Assembly: GCA_032158295.1 (NCBI GenBank)
Contig: CM063244.1
Span: 26,820,930-26,884,929 of the forward strand
From: Pycnopodia helianthoides
Lineage: Eukaryota > Echinodermata > Asteroidea > Forcipulatida > Asteriidae
Reading direction: 5' to 3'
DNA length: 64,000 bases
The notes beneath the pieces were generated by a model. That model searched no databases. It worked only from the letters and a program-made list of their open reading frames with translations, and was not told where the DNA came from. This document shows positions 9,460 through 20,185 of the stretch, one piece after another. Both the position numbers and the translations under genes were made by a program. How positions within the stretch are numbered: position 1 is the stretch's first letter; the number at the start of each line of letters is the position of its first letter.

Positions 9460-9624
9460 CGGTTCCCACTCTCCCTGGTGCCATGCTGGACACTCGGCCA
9501 TCTCACATGACGTAACGGTATCCGGCTTCCCCGACTGATCACACTGGCTGCCTTCAACCTCTCGGTTGCCTTGGTAACAACCAATGAATCTCTGCCTCTC
9601 ACCTTGGCCACAACTTCCAGAACA
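9460..9624 (-). CDS. ADAMTS9-like: Visible exon 21: TSP1-5 array, unit 6 (near twin of exon 23)
   Basis: This 165-bp exon encodes [38 protein letters not shown] and PAWHQGEWEP. It differs from exon 23 at only a handful of residues (for example REVEGS against QEVDRN), and the similarity continues into the intron after the donor CCG|GTAAGA. The acceptor is ATGTTAG. Confidence 0.95.
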
Positions 9625-10059
9625 CTAACATGAAGAAGAAAAACTATTACTTATTAGGGTTAATATTGATGAACACAATGCACTGAAGTTTAAGGTCAGT
9701 GCAGGAGGTCCACCATGCTAGAGTACTTTGCACATGTGGGAAACGTACGTGTAGTGCCATCCATGACAGTGTTGCCTTTTGTAGAACACGCTCATGTAGT
9801 TCTAGTAACAAGAGTGCTTGACATTGAAGTGATCCAGCATGGTGAGCGATAAAATAGTGACTTCATCTGAGAATGGTCTAGAAAGCATTGGTCTTCGACA
9901 AAATATTTTCTCCAGTAGGGTTGACACAAACAACTTAATTGATGTAAAAGGTCAAGCCCAAGAAAACGTTCCCTTATGGTCCAATACATCCATGTTTCTT
10001 TTAGTTACACAATCATCCAAAGGAATGATACCCCCCCCCCAAAAAGACACTAACAGCAA

Positions 10060-10255
10060 ACAAGGTCACGTGACTCATTGTATACAATGTCAACAAACCA
10101 AGCAAGCGACCTGCAGTGTGCATGGAAAAGCAATGGCTGCTTCCCACCTTACCGCAGAAGCACTCGGAAGCAGCCACATGCTTTCCATGCACAATGTGCG
10201 TTGCTTGCCTGGTCTGTTTACATTGTATACCCAAAATGAGTCAGGTGACTATGGT
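10060..10255. repeat. Imperfect inverted repeat in the exon 20-21 intron
   Basis: CTCATTGTATACAATGTCAA, AAGCAAGCGACC and TGCATGGAAAAGCAATGGCT are mirrored in order by AGCCACATGCTTTCCATGCA, TTGCTTGCCTGG and ACATTGTATACCC...GAGTCAGGTGAC. Arms are about 85 bp around a 26-nt loop. The remaining intron (9625-10526) has nothing else clear. Confidence 0.75.
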
Positions 10256-10526
10256 TGCCGATTGTGTCTATTGTTGTGGGCATTCTCCTTCAAAATGCCC
10301 AACATTACAAATAAAATCATTGAAGTCAATAACAATCTCAATGTCCCAATATGCAGAAGCCCTGTTTCATGGACTTGCCCAAACATTGAATTGAAGATGA
10401 AGAAACATAATTTTGTTTTACCTTTCTACAGTGCTTATCAAACATCAGTGTAAAGGTAAAACCCAACAAATAATTCTCAACAAATGAACAACTCATGTCT
10501 CTATACAAGCGGAGGTTAAGTCTTAC

Positions 10527-10691
10527 CGGTCCCCAGTCGCTATGCTTCCAGACGGTGCATGCCGCCATCCGGCATGGCCTTGTAGAAGCAGGCCTCAGAG
10601 CCACGTCACACTCGCCCTCATGAACGTTCTCATTGCCGCGATGGCAGCTCACTTGATGCTGTTGGTTCCCTTCCCCGCAGGTCACTGAACA
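10527..10691 (-). CDS. ADAMTS9-like: Visible exon 20: TSP1-5 array, unit 5
   Basis: This 165-bp exon encodes CSVTCGEGNQQHQVSCHRGN, ECDVALRPASTRPCRMAAC and TVWKHSDWGP. Six cysteines, O-fucose consensus; acceptor CTGCAG, donor CCG|GTAAGA. Phase 0-0. Confidence 0.95.
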
Positions 10692-10894
10692 CTGCAGGAA
10701 AATGACGGCACCAGTGGTAAATTGTACTATCAGTTTTTAGTAGGGTTGTGGTAACACCACAGACATTATGTCAGGTGAGTTGTAGCAATTCTGAAAAGAG
10801 ATACTCAAGCTCTGATTCTCTAATATCTATGCCGCACAGGCAAAAACTCAATATGCTCATTAATTTTATGACAGCTATGCAAAGCTATGTTTGA

Positions 10895-11165
10895 GTTATA
10901 AGATCCGTATCTATAGCATCTTGTAAGGGTTTACAAGGTGATGTGATGCAATCTGTAGCCAACTGAATGCCAGAAATACCGGGGCAAACCCCTTCTCTTA
11001 ACGGTAAGTGTAACTGGGTTCTTTTACGTGCATTACACAACACAGGACCAACGGCTTTACGAAGCAATAATGGTTAAGTGTCTTGCTCAAGAACACAAGT
11101 GCCATGACCGGGGACCCGAACCCACACTCTGACAACGCCAGAACACGAGTCTGGTACACCTCTTG
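10895..11165 (-). mobile_element. tRNA-Leu-like SINE, copy 1
   Basis: The minus strand has B box GGGTTCGGGTCCC, TGTTCTTGAGCAAGACACTT and GCATTACACAACAC-type elements shared with 14655, 19912 and 30228. It lies about 40 nt past the exon 19 donor. Confidence 0.7.
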
Positions 11166-11206
11166 ATCATGAAAGTCCACAAGAAAACTGACGATCAACT
11201 ATTTAC

Positions 11207-11371
11207 CTGACCCCACTCGCCATGCTGCCAGCGAGCGCATTCATCCAACACACACGGCAACACCGCATCTGGCTTCTGGTCCAAATCACAATGCCTGACG
11301 TCTACTTTGCGACCGCCTTGGTAACAGCTAACACGTCTTTGTCTTTCACCATGGCCACAAGTCACCGAACA
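11207..11371 (-). CDS. ADAMTS9-like: Visible exon 19: TSP1-5 array, unit 4
   Basis: This 165-bp exon encodes CSVTCGHGERQRRVSCYQGG, CDLDQKPDAVLPCVLDEC and ARWQHGEWGQ. It has six cysteines and the O-fucose consensus. The acceptor is CTTTTCAG and the donor CAG|GTAAAT. A tRNA-derived SINE lies about 40 nt beyond the donor. Confidence 0.95.
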
Positions 11372-11542
11372 CTGAAAAGATTTTGCAAAATGTTGATGTC
11401 AAAGTTCATCCCTGCAAACCTTAGCATTCAGTTAAGCTTCAAACTAGCTATTTAAAAAGTGAGATCAACAATATTTGTTTACGTTTAGGGGATGATTAAA
11501 AAATTAAGAAGGGGGGCGGTCCACATTAGAATGTCTTCTTAC

Positions 11543-11707
11543 TGGGCCAGAATCTTCTGTGCGCCATGATGTACACTTTCCAGCATCGCAAGGTTCTGCC
11601 TCCTCTGGCTTGGTGAACTGGTTGCATTGGTCTGCATCAACGATGTAGTTACCAAGGTAACAGCTGACTAACCGCTGTCTCTCACCTTGGCCGCAAGAAA
11701 CTGAACA
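11543..11707 (-). CDS. ADAMTS9-like: Visible exon 18: TSP1-5 array, unit 3
   Basis: This 165-bp exon encodes [38 protein letters not shown] and TSWRTEDSGP. All six cysteines are there, but the closing W-rich entry reads WRTEDSGP: the second tryptophan found in nearly all sister exons (WxxGxWGP) is Ser. The acceptor is TGAACAG and the donor CCA|GTAAGA. It was found from splice sites and frame. Confidence 0.93.
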
Positions 11708-12322
11708 CTGTTCAAAAGAGGAAACAACAAATCAAGTAAAAGCTTATTGTGGACTACTTTTCAATTATCAAAGATGAGTAGACCTTGTGAGGAATACCCA
11801 GATACAGGTATGCAACTGTAACTTCACCAAAAAAGAGGAAATTACAAAATTTTGTACAGTATTTTTCAATTTTGAATGGTAAAACTGTGAATAAAAAAGA
11901 GGAAATCAGCTGATCCGAGGAAAAGTTGCATGCCTGCAGATATCAGGACAAATATTTAAAAATCTCTCAACAGATTTTGGCCCAATTACATTGAGCATTT
12001 AAAGAAGTCAAAGTCAATTGATACACATCCCCCTTGCACTCACGTCTTCAGCAGCTACTGTCTGTCCAGGGTCTACTTTGTGAACTTACAAGGTATTTTA
12101 TAGAACCACATTTTTAATAGAACCACATTTTTTATTCCACAAAAATGCGGACCGTGTTTAGTTCACGAAGTAATAGGAAAACCACACAGTTTTGAGGGCT
12201 ATTTGTGTGGATCATTATACTCTACTTTTAAAACATCTTTCAAACCCATAATCATATCGTCTTTTTTATATATTGTCTTCGGTTGTTTTCATTTCATATT
12301 ATGCGTTTGTTTTTGTGGCCCC

Positions 12323-12372
12323 TACACTTACACTTACACTTACACTTACACTTACACTTACACTTACACTTA
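12323..12372. repeat. Hexamer microsatellite (CACTTA)n
   Basis: About eight uninterrupted copies of CACTTA, within a T-rich stretch; an (AAT)n run follows at about 12508-12530. It lies in the exon 17-18 intron (11708-12667), where nothing else clear was seen. Confidence 0.92.
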
Positions 12373-12667
12373 TACAGTGTCGTCTTTTGTGTTTATTTTG
12401 TTTACTTTGTATTTCGTAGTTTTCCTACTTTTTTGCTTAGTTTTTGTTTTTCATACCGTGTTTGTTCATTGTGTATTGTTTTGGTCATTGTGTATTGTTT
12501 TGGTCGAATAAATAATAATAATAATAATAATCATTTCATAACAAACGCTTTCCGACACCCAAAATCGCCCCATTCCAAAGGCAACGTGTCCCCTTTCGGG
12601 CTGATCAACTTTTCCGACTAAGCCACATTAGTCAAATCTAAATACACTCAAGCGAAACTCTCCTTAC

Positions 12668-12832
12668 CGAGCCCCACTCCCCCTGCTGCCAAAATGGGCA
12701 TTCAGTGACCTCACATGACCTGGTAGTCTCCGGCATGAGACTCAGTCCACACTGGATACTGTCCACCTTCTGGTTGCCACGGAGACAGCTGACCAATCGT
12801 TGTATCGTTCCTTGACCACACGTTACAGAGCA
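12668..12832 (-). CDS. ADAMTS9-like: Visible exon 17: TSP1-5 array, unit 2
   Basis: This 165-bp exon encodes [38 protein letters not shown] and [21 protein letters not shown] is shared with exon 26 and, as LMPETVRACEV, with exon 27, pointing to common descent within the array. The donor is TCG|GTAAGG. Confidence 0.96.
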
Positions 12833-13151
12833 CTGTCGATGAAAACCCAAACAGAATGGCAGATAAGTTACACTCATAATCACTCTTTGAGAGTGTTAGA
12901 TCAGGAATCATTTCCATTTGTTTGTTCAGAATAAAACTTTTTTGAGGGTGTTCATGCAGCGTTGATAAAACCATTAACAATTTAGAAACGGCGAAGGATC
13001 ATAGCATAAGTAAGGAAACCAAACTCCTAAAAACTCAGCTTGCTTCATTAAAAACATTTTTTTTTTAAACACAACCAAACCCTGGGGCCAATTTTATGAG
13101 GCTGCCTTGCAAGGAATTCCCTTATGATCAAAAGAATCATGGGCTTTACAG

Positions 13152-13280
13152 GACACATGTCCAAATTGGCGGCTGCACCACGGCTTTGGCTGGGTCACTG
13201 CGTCATCTTGCGTTGAAGTATAGGACATCCTGAGCAACAGTCGTAGCCATAGCTGTAGCAGCCAATTCCAATACGGTCTC
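13152..13280 (+). mobile_element. GGCCGTGTCCG-type MITE, diverged copy nested in another repeat
   Basis: It shares GCGTTGAAGTATAGGACATCC, GAGCAACAGTCGTAGCCAT and a CCAATACGGTCTC end with the other copies. It sits inside a GGGCCAATTTTATGAGGCTG-type dispersed repeat (about 13083-13325) in the exon 16-17 intron. Confidence 0.6.
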
Positions 13281-13514
13281 AGTGCAGAATTCAAAGATAA
13301 GTGCCATGAAATTGGGCCCAGATCCAAACCAGATCCACATAAAAATTTGTGATTTCATTCTATCAACCAGCACAAAGATAACTTTAAAAATGTTTGGTGA
13401 CGCACATTTTTGATTATTTATTCATTTTTTATTGAAAGCTTTTTCACATTGCATCTCATACAAACTTAATGGTGGTTTTAGTGAAAAAAATCTTCTATTG
13501 TAAATGTCTCTCAC

Positions 13515-13679
13515 CGGTCCCCATTCCCCCTGGTGCCACACAGCGCACTCCTGCATCTGACAAGGCATGACTTCTTCCAGCATGCTGGACTGGTCGCACT
13601 GAGTAGAGTCCACCATCCGGGTGCCGCTAAAACACCTGACTGACCTTTGAACTTTGCCATCCCCACAGGTCACTGAACA
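13515..13679 (-). CDS. ADAMTS9-like: Visible exon 16: TSP1-5 array, unit 1
   Basis: This 165-bp exon encodes CSVTCGDGKVQRSVRCFSGT, CDQSSMLEEVMPCQMQEC and AVWHQGEWGP. It corresponds to vertebrate TSP1-5 (CLVTCGKGHKHRQVWC). It has six cysteines and the O-fucose consensus CSVTCGDG. The acceptor CAG abuts the first Cys codon; the donor is CCG|GTGAGA. It is the first of thirteen serial copies. Confidence 0.96.
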
Positions 13680-14654
13680 CTGCCAGAGGAACAAAAACAA
13701 AAATTAAGGCACTGGGCCCAATTTTTATAGAGTTGCTTGAGCACAACCAAGTTATTGCTTACCAGAAAAAGGTTACCAGCCAAAATACCACGTCACATGC
13801 ACCGTCTCTGACTGGTGTCCTGCCGATTTCTGCTTAACAGAAAACTACTCTATGAAAGAGCAAAGCAACCCTCTTCTAGCGATGTTTTTACTTAAAACAT
13901 TTCCTCCCACTGATGGAAAGCTAAGCACCCACTCACTTATGCTCTTAGCACCGGACACATCTGTCTCGCATTTGCAGCCGAATGGCACAAAACGTACCCA
14001 TTAATAACGGCGCTTATTACTAGCTTGCTTTTTGAGGGGAGTAAATTTGACACAATTGAAAAAGAAATTCATCACATGAGTCATGTTCTGTCTCCCTGCG
14101 GATGAGTTGAATCACAATCGGACATTGTTAAAATCACAATAACGGAAAGAGACCTAAAACACTGTATAATCATCAATCCGTTCTAATTCAATTGTCTGAT
14201 TTGAAAGTGCAGTACAATGAAGAGAAATCGGTGAATGAAATGAAAACAGCTGAATTTATGTATATTTAGCACAAACACTAATCCACTCAATACAATTCCG
14301 ATTGAAGTGCTCCAATATTTAAAAATATTATTGAAATCCATCAGGGGTGTTTACCCTTTGAACTGTTTTTCTGTGAATATGTTTTTGGTATATGTATATA
14401 TATATATTTTTCTCGTTTTTATCAATGTTTTTGTATTTTTCCTTGTGAAAGTTAATAAATGAAACAGAAAAAAACAAAAGGAATGACACAACAACTTTAA
14501 AACGCTTCCTTTCAATAAAGATGGCTTGTGTCAATTCATGGATGGCTTGCCTCTCTATACGAGCTAAGGATAGCTTCGTTAAATCAAATAAAAGACTGCG
14601 AGTGGAATAAACGAGGCGTAAAGCTTGGCTACGTCAATATCATTCTACTGAAGC

Positions 14655-14905
14655 ATCATGGCTGATGAACAGTCAAGCGCTCTGGCCCCAAGCTAGGGTG
14701 TTTCTGATCAGCAGAGAGTGAGTTCGAGTCTCGGGCTGGACACTTGTGTCCTGAAGCAGAACACTCAACCGTTATTGCTTTGTCCTTTGGATGGTGACGT
14801 AAAGCTGTTGTGTAATGCACGCAAAAGAACCCAATACACTTATCGTTAAGAGAAGGGGTTTGCCCCAGTGTTTCTGGCATGGTAGGCGGCATGAATTTTG
14901 CGCCA
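14655..14905 (+). mobile_element. tRNA-Leu-like SINE, copy 2
   Basis: Plus-strand GAGTTCGAGTCTCGG (B box), ACTTGTGTCCTGAAGCAGAAC, GTAATGCACGCAAAAGAACC and CTTATCGTTAAGAGAAGG match the family. The 1.4-kb intron (13680-15094) also has a short TATATA tract at 14390-14412. Confidence 0.72.
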
Positions 14906-15094
14906 CAGCACCTTCTAAACTAATACAAGGTACTATATGTATCTATACATGTCAAATTGGTTTGTCAAACTGGTCTACCCTCTTATAATTTCAAACATAG
15001 CTCTGCACACCTGTATAAAAAATAATGAGCGCTTCTGCATGCTCCCCGGGTGTGAAAAGCACTATGTAAGCACTGTAATATTATTATTACTCAC

Positions 15095-15259
15095 CTCACT
15101 CCAGGATTCTGCCTTCCACACCGGACACTCCTCTGTGTTACACCTCTCTACAGTCAGCCGAGACGACCGGTCACAGTTATTGTCCGGTGTGTAGTAACCG
15201 TTAGAATCCCTGCATGATGCGCTACGTCGACGGGTACCGCCATTGCAGGATCTTGAGCA
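15095..15259 (-). CDS. ADAMTS9-like: Visible exon 15: TSP1-4 (165 bp)
   Basis: This 55-codon phase 0-0 exon encodes CSRSCNGGTRRRSASCRDSN, CDRSSRLTVERCNTEECPVW and KAESWSE. It aligns with human TSP1-4 (CSKSCDGGTQRRRAIC). It sets the architecture used by the following array: the exon starts at the first TSP1 cysteine and ends in the W-rich entry of the next repeat. The acceptor is ACTTTAG and the donor GAG|GTGAGT. Confidence 0.95.
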
Positions 15260-15769
15260 CTAAAGTATATCACATAAAAAAAAAATCGCCTAAATAATCA
15301 CCATTTAAAGGGTCGCATAACATTGGTAGGATCGGAAATATAATTGTTCACAGATAAAGATCATCGAAGTGAAAAACTTCCCATGAAATATTTTTTGCCT
15401 GAAATAATAAAGTTTTTTTGTTTGTTTTTTTGTCTCTTTTTTTTGGGGGGGGGGAGTGGAGAGTATTTTCATTTTAAAAATTGTTCTTGGGGAGGGGGGA
15501 GTCAGCGTTTTTTCACATGTGTTAATTATCATTCTAAACTTTTGTTTCTCTCTATTTAATGTTATTGTTTTTTAGTTTGTTCGTTGTTTGTTGTTTTGTT
15601 TCATTTAGTGGCGGGGGACCATATACACCTACCACCCAAGCAGAGAATCATCGCTTTTTCACATAATATTAATCTTGTACTATCGCAACTGTTAATCTTT
15701 TGTTTCTCTCTATTTGGTTGTTTGTTTGTTTCTTTCTTCTTGGGTTTTGGTTTCAGTAAACCTACACAC
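15260..15769 (-). other. Intron between exons 14 and 15
   Basis: 510 bp of low-complexity sequence, T/G-rich on the plus strand (TTTGTTTG runs, G runs at 15445-15455). In the transcript this is A/C-rich. Nothing else seen. Confidence 0.75.
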
Positions 15770-15977
15770 CTGAGACCAAGAGGAGTACTCCCAGTGTGCC
15801 ATCTCGCATTCAATATGACACTCCACGACCTCAGCAGGCCTGGACTGGTCGCCGCAGTGGGCATCAGCCACCACGATGGTACGGCGCATAGCCACCGTCT
15901 TGATGCATTGGACACGGCGGGTACGACGTCCTGTACCACAGCTCGATGAGCAGTCACTCTCGGCTGTAACTTGCCAC
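15770..15977 (-). CDS. ADAMTS9-like: Visible exon 14: TSP1-3 and start of TSP1-4
   Basis: This 208-nt exon encodes [20 protein letters not shown], then RVQCIKTVAMRR, DAHCGDQSRPAEVVECHIEC and HWEYSSWSQ. Human TSP1-3 reads [28 protein letters not shown] fits the O-fucose consensus. The exon ends in phase 0 just before the first TSP1-4 cysteine; from here every internal exon is phase 0-0. The acceptor is TGAACAG and the donor CAG|GTGTGT. Confidence 0.95.
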
Positions 15978-16395
15978 CTGTTCAAGAAATGGACCGGAAA
16001 CCAAGAAGTGTAACTAACAAAAAATTCCCTGTTTTTTCAAAGTTTCTGATGAAATTAAACTGTTTAACATGCTCCATGCCAAAACCAGGCGATTCTCACC
16101 AAAACTCAACACCGGGCTATTTGCTCATCAAAGCAATTTTAATTCATTTGGTTTATTGATATCTTAAAATATAAAATGTGGAGTAGATGTAAGACAAATG
16201 AGATTTGTCCCTGTCTTTGCGCATCATGGAGCAACCCTCAGCCTGCGGCATCAGAGTCCAGCTTTCTCCTGAAGACGATCAGAGCATACTGATCAAAGCG
16301 TCGTGTTGTTACACCACCAGTTCTTGTCAGAGCCACCACAGCTCACGAGAGAGATTTTCAAGTGCATGGTGTCAGCACAAACCTTACCGTAAGAA

Positions 16396-16745
16396 TAACT
16401 AAATAAATAACTAGTTCTTATATAGCGCATTTTACAATAACGTATCAATGCGCTTTACATTAGGGCCCTGGTCATTGGGCCAATAGCATTCATGTAATCT
16501 TTCTCAGCTCCCTGGAGAGTATACAGCCCTGTACTGCCGTGGCGCTCCGAAGGCTTTTTCAAACACAATTTTGACCTCTACCCTCGCAGGTACCCATTTA
16601 TACCCCTGGGTGAACAGAAGCACTTATAGTAAAGCATCTTGCTCAAGGACACAAATGTCATGAGCGGGATTCGAACCCACACCATGATGACTTAACCAAC
16701 AGAACTTGAATCTGATGCGTTCTAAACCGCTCAGCAATGACACCC
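16396..16745 (-). mobile_element. tRNA-derived SINE, composite type, copy 2
   Basis: The minus strand begins with an A-box-like TTGCTGAGCGGTTTAG, then B box GGTTCGAATCCC, GTCCTTGAGCAAG, CCCAGGGGTATAAATGGGTA and a tail containing GCGCTATATAAGAAC. It ends about 14 bp from the donor of exon 13. Confidence 0.8.
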
Positions 16746-16759
16746 TACCAAAAGCTTAC

Positions 16760-16883
16760 CTCACTTCACAACCAGTGTTACACTTGGCTGTGAGTGGCTC
16801 GGGTCTGTCTCTATGGCAGTAGCCCCTCTCTACCTCCACGCGGTCGTTCTGTCTCAGACAGCGAAGCGGTCGGATCTTCTCAC
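16760..16883 (-). CDS. ADAMTS9-like: Visible exon 13: TSP1-2
   Basis: This 124-nt exon encodes GEKIRPLRCLRQNDRVEVER, GYCHRDRPEPLTAKCNTGC and EV plus a split Arg. It matches the human TSP1-2 pattern GERKRKLVC...RCDRLPQP...EPCGTDC. The acceptor is GTTGTAG and the donor AG|GTAAGC. Confidence 0.92.
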
Positions 16884-17214
16884 CTACAACCAAAATGGAA
16901 TACATCATTTACGGTTGCAAAAGAAAGGATAAGGTTCTTTGCATTATTCCCAGAAACATTTTTCAAACTAGTGGTATGTCACGCCGGTAGGGGTATTTTG
17001 GAGATTAGACTACGATATCTTCTGCCCTACCTGAACCCCCAAACAACTTTTTTTAATTTTATTTATATCTTAGCTGCAAGGGTCTGATTGAATACAAAAT
17101 TAACAATCCTGAACATTGGGTAGCAGTCCCCTTTTTGTCAAGTGACAAAACCCCCAGAACATTGAGGGCGTGTAAGTGACAAGATTAAAGTGACAAGTAT
17201 CTTCCCTTACCAGG

Positions 17215-17345
17215 CTCCAAGGCTCAATTTCACCTTAGGATGTGTTGTCAATATCACCATGGTGATTTGTATTGTGACATCCCACTTTGCTGAACAATTA
17301 AGATTGATACACACCGTAAAATCAATCTAAGCATTTTGTGAGATC
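17215..17345 (-). repeat. Dispersed repeat, reverse copy of 57405-57560
   Basis: Shares ATCACCATGGTGATTTG and CAATTAAGATTGATAC in reverse orientation with 57405-57560. In the exon 12-13 intron. Confidence 0.55.
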
Positions 17346-18403
17346 GAGTCGTGGATATATACCAATGAGTTCAAACAACTTTCCATGGAGGTGAACCCTG
17401 TCACAAACTTCCCTGCACCTGATACGATGAAATCCCGGACATCACAAATTCATAATAAGTTTGACAGAGGTTAGGAAAAAACATGAGCTACGGAGTTTAT
17501 ACTTACCGGAGAGGAGTTAATGTACACTAATCCATCCATGTTGCAGGGATAGACAACATGAATATCCCGTTAGATTAAAATTTGGTTAAAGAGACATTGT
17601 GCAAAATTGGCTTCCGGCATGTGTCAAACAAAGTTAACAAACTTGATGGGGGGAGGGGGGGGGGATTAAACAGGTCGTGTAAAAAACAAAAACGTGAATC
17701 AATCCAGAAAATGCAGGAGGAATGAGAGGGTGCATAAGTCGATAAAAAGAGAGAAATGGGTATTTGGTTGCAGTTGACACTTCAGAGTGAATAGGCTAAA
17801 CAAAACAAAAATGGAACAGGAAAAAACAGCAATTGAATAAATATCAATCTCAGACAGACCGCATAAAAAAAAGAATGGTGCACTATTGTATAGAGAGGTT
17901 GAATGAATGTGACAGGTGATGCTCCTGTGGACAATGTGGTTAAGAGTCAATGAAGGGGGATGTGCAATTTATCATGCAACAACAATCAAACATTGAAGCC
18001 ACGCTGTCTCTACCACAAATTGTGGTTTGCAGGGGGAACGAAGAAATCAGAGGGGTGACACCGACACTTAACAAACAAGTGCAAGATGGAATGGATAGGC
18101 AACTATTTGTGGCACTAATCGCTAAGTGATTGACAAGACAGTACATTTATAATGATGTCAATTCACACCATGAGATGAAGTCTACAGAACTTCATCTTTT
18201 GTGTGAATATCTTGGCGTGTATTTATCACTCTGAGAAGACTCTCTGCCTAAAAAACACTCCCACATTTACTGCCAAATTGTCAGAATTTCCTGCAAAGAA
18301 ACATGCTTTCAAATTGGCATTTTAATTTGCTGTGCAAAATAGTTTTTGTTTCGTAAAAAAAAAAAAAAAAAACTCAGATTTAAATACCTCACCTGGAGTG
18401 GCC

Positions 18404-18757
18404 TTAATAACAATAACTAGCTCTTATATAGCGCATTTTACAATAACTTATCAATGCGCTTTACATTAGTGCCCTAGTCTTTGGGCAAATAACATTCCTG
18501 TCATCTTTCTCAGGTCCCTGGGGGTTTAATACAGCACTGGGCTGCCGTGGCGCTCCGAAAAGCTTTTTCAAACACCATATCAACCTCTACACCCTCGCAG
18601 TAACCAATTTTATACCACTGGGTGAAGAGAAGCAATTACGGGCAAAGCAAGCGCCTTGCTCAAGGACACAAGTGTCATGATCGGGATTCGAATCCACACC
18701 ACGATGACTTAACCACCAGAACTTGAGTCAGGTGCACTAGACCGCTCGGACATGACA
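18404..18757 (-). mobile_element. tRNA-derived SINE, composite type, copy 3
   Basis: Same order and orientation as 16396-16745: TGTCCGAGCGGTCTAG, B box GGATTCGAATCCC region, GTCCTTGAGCAAGGCGC, CAGTGGTATAAAA, GCGCTATATAAGAGC. About 85 percent alike by eye. Confidence 0.8.
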
Positions 18758-19911
18758 AGGTACACTTCTGGCCTTGTACAGCAAATATTCAATTGTAATA
18801 GATAACATACAAAATAGCCACAGTACTTTCTCTTTAAACTAAAAAAACCCACAACAAATAATTGCATAAGACATCAAGGCATTTTTCACTGATATTGTAT
18901 GTCACCTCTCTAAGGTCAAATACTACAAAACCTGCCATTTTTTTTTATGAAAAAAGACAGATGTATAAATTGCCTATAAACAGGATGTCAAACTAATTTC
19001 TTAATCCACCTTCAAACTTTGCCGTAGTCAAACTGAGACATTAGTGAGGGGGGGGAACCCACAAACTTTGAGGTGTTTTGGTTAAATTTTTGGTTCGATC
19101 GGTAAGCACCCTTTCCGAATAAAATCCTCTGGAGCGGTGGGTGTGCTTAGTATTTGGCTAGAAAAAGAAACCACGCATAACCTGTTTTTGTGTGATACGG
19201 ATGACCACAGGTCATAACAAGAGCATCACGGTTTCCCCCTTCATGACACTGACTTTAACGAGTCGAGAAAGTTAGGGAAAAAAAAAAAACTTTTTCTCAC
19301 GCAATGCCAATGAAATAAAAGAAAATATATAAAAAAACAGTTGGGGGAATTCCACAGTTGCTCAAGTCCTCTGTATAAATTTCTGTGACTTATTTACAGT
19401 AAAATGTGTTGTTGTCAACATCTGTCTATGTCGGTTATTATTGCTAGCTAATGGTTTCAGTCAGATTTGAAGTTAGCGTGAATTAATCCAACCTTTGAGA
19501 GAAACCTATGTCACTAGGGTAGGGTCTTTCAAGATTGGCTAATGTAGCCCAAAATGTTGCACAACTTTTGAAGATTTTAGAACTTGTGGTGAATATCATC
19601 TTATTATAGCTATTCAGGAGTGACAGACATTGCCGACAAAAAAGGTCTGAAATGAAGATCCAAATGTTAGTCTGATGTTAAAACGACGACATTTCCACCT
19701 TTAGGCAATTGCTGGAGTGATAGACTTCAGAGAGCTTTTGGAAACAGTATCCTCGGCACCAGAGAGGTAGATCAAAGAGCAGGATTTCGTTTTGTCTGCT
19801 TCTTCCACCAGGCAGGCAGGCATGAAAAAGTCTGAATTCAAATTAATAAAAGCTCTGTGCACAGATCTGACTGTGCACCTGTGTGGTGATGTATTTACCA
19901 CAATATGTATT

Positions 19912-20185
19912 GTGGCTTGTCGTGGCCGAGCAGTCTAGCATACCGAACTCTGGTGTTTCTGATCAGCAGAGTGTGGGTTCGAGTCCCGGTCTTGACACTT
20001 AATTGTGTCCTTAAACAAGGCACTTCACTATTATTGCTCTGTCCTTCGGAAAGTCGTAGGCTCCGTGTGCTGTGTAATGCATGTAAAATAAACCATTTAC
20101 ACTTATCGCTAAGAGAAGGTGCTTGCAGTGGCTGCTGAGCGCACCGCAGTACCTTGTAAACCCTTATAAGGTGCTTTATGGTCTC
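19912..20185 (+). mobile_element. tRNA-Leu-like SINE, copy 3, best tRNA-like head
   Basis: The head GTCGTGGCCGAGCAGTCTAG is tRNA-Leu-like with a good A box; GGTTCGAGTCCCG is a good B box. The tail TGTCCTTAAACAAGGCACTT, GTAATGCATGTAAAATAAACC and CTTATCGCTAAGAGAAGG follows. It is not an intact tRNA gene because the body continues without a normal acceptor stem or terminator. Confidence 0.8.

Noticed and set aside
12203..12621. Plus-strand open frames with alternating Thr-Tyr or Leu-His.
   Set aside because: Translation of the CACTTA microsatellite and a T-rich flank.
19912..20185. Intact tRNA-Leu gene.
   Set aside because: A and B boxes are good, but there is no matching acceptor stem or terminator, and the body matches other SINE copies at 14655 and 30228.
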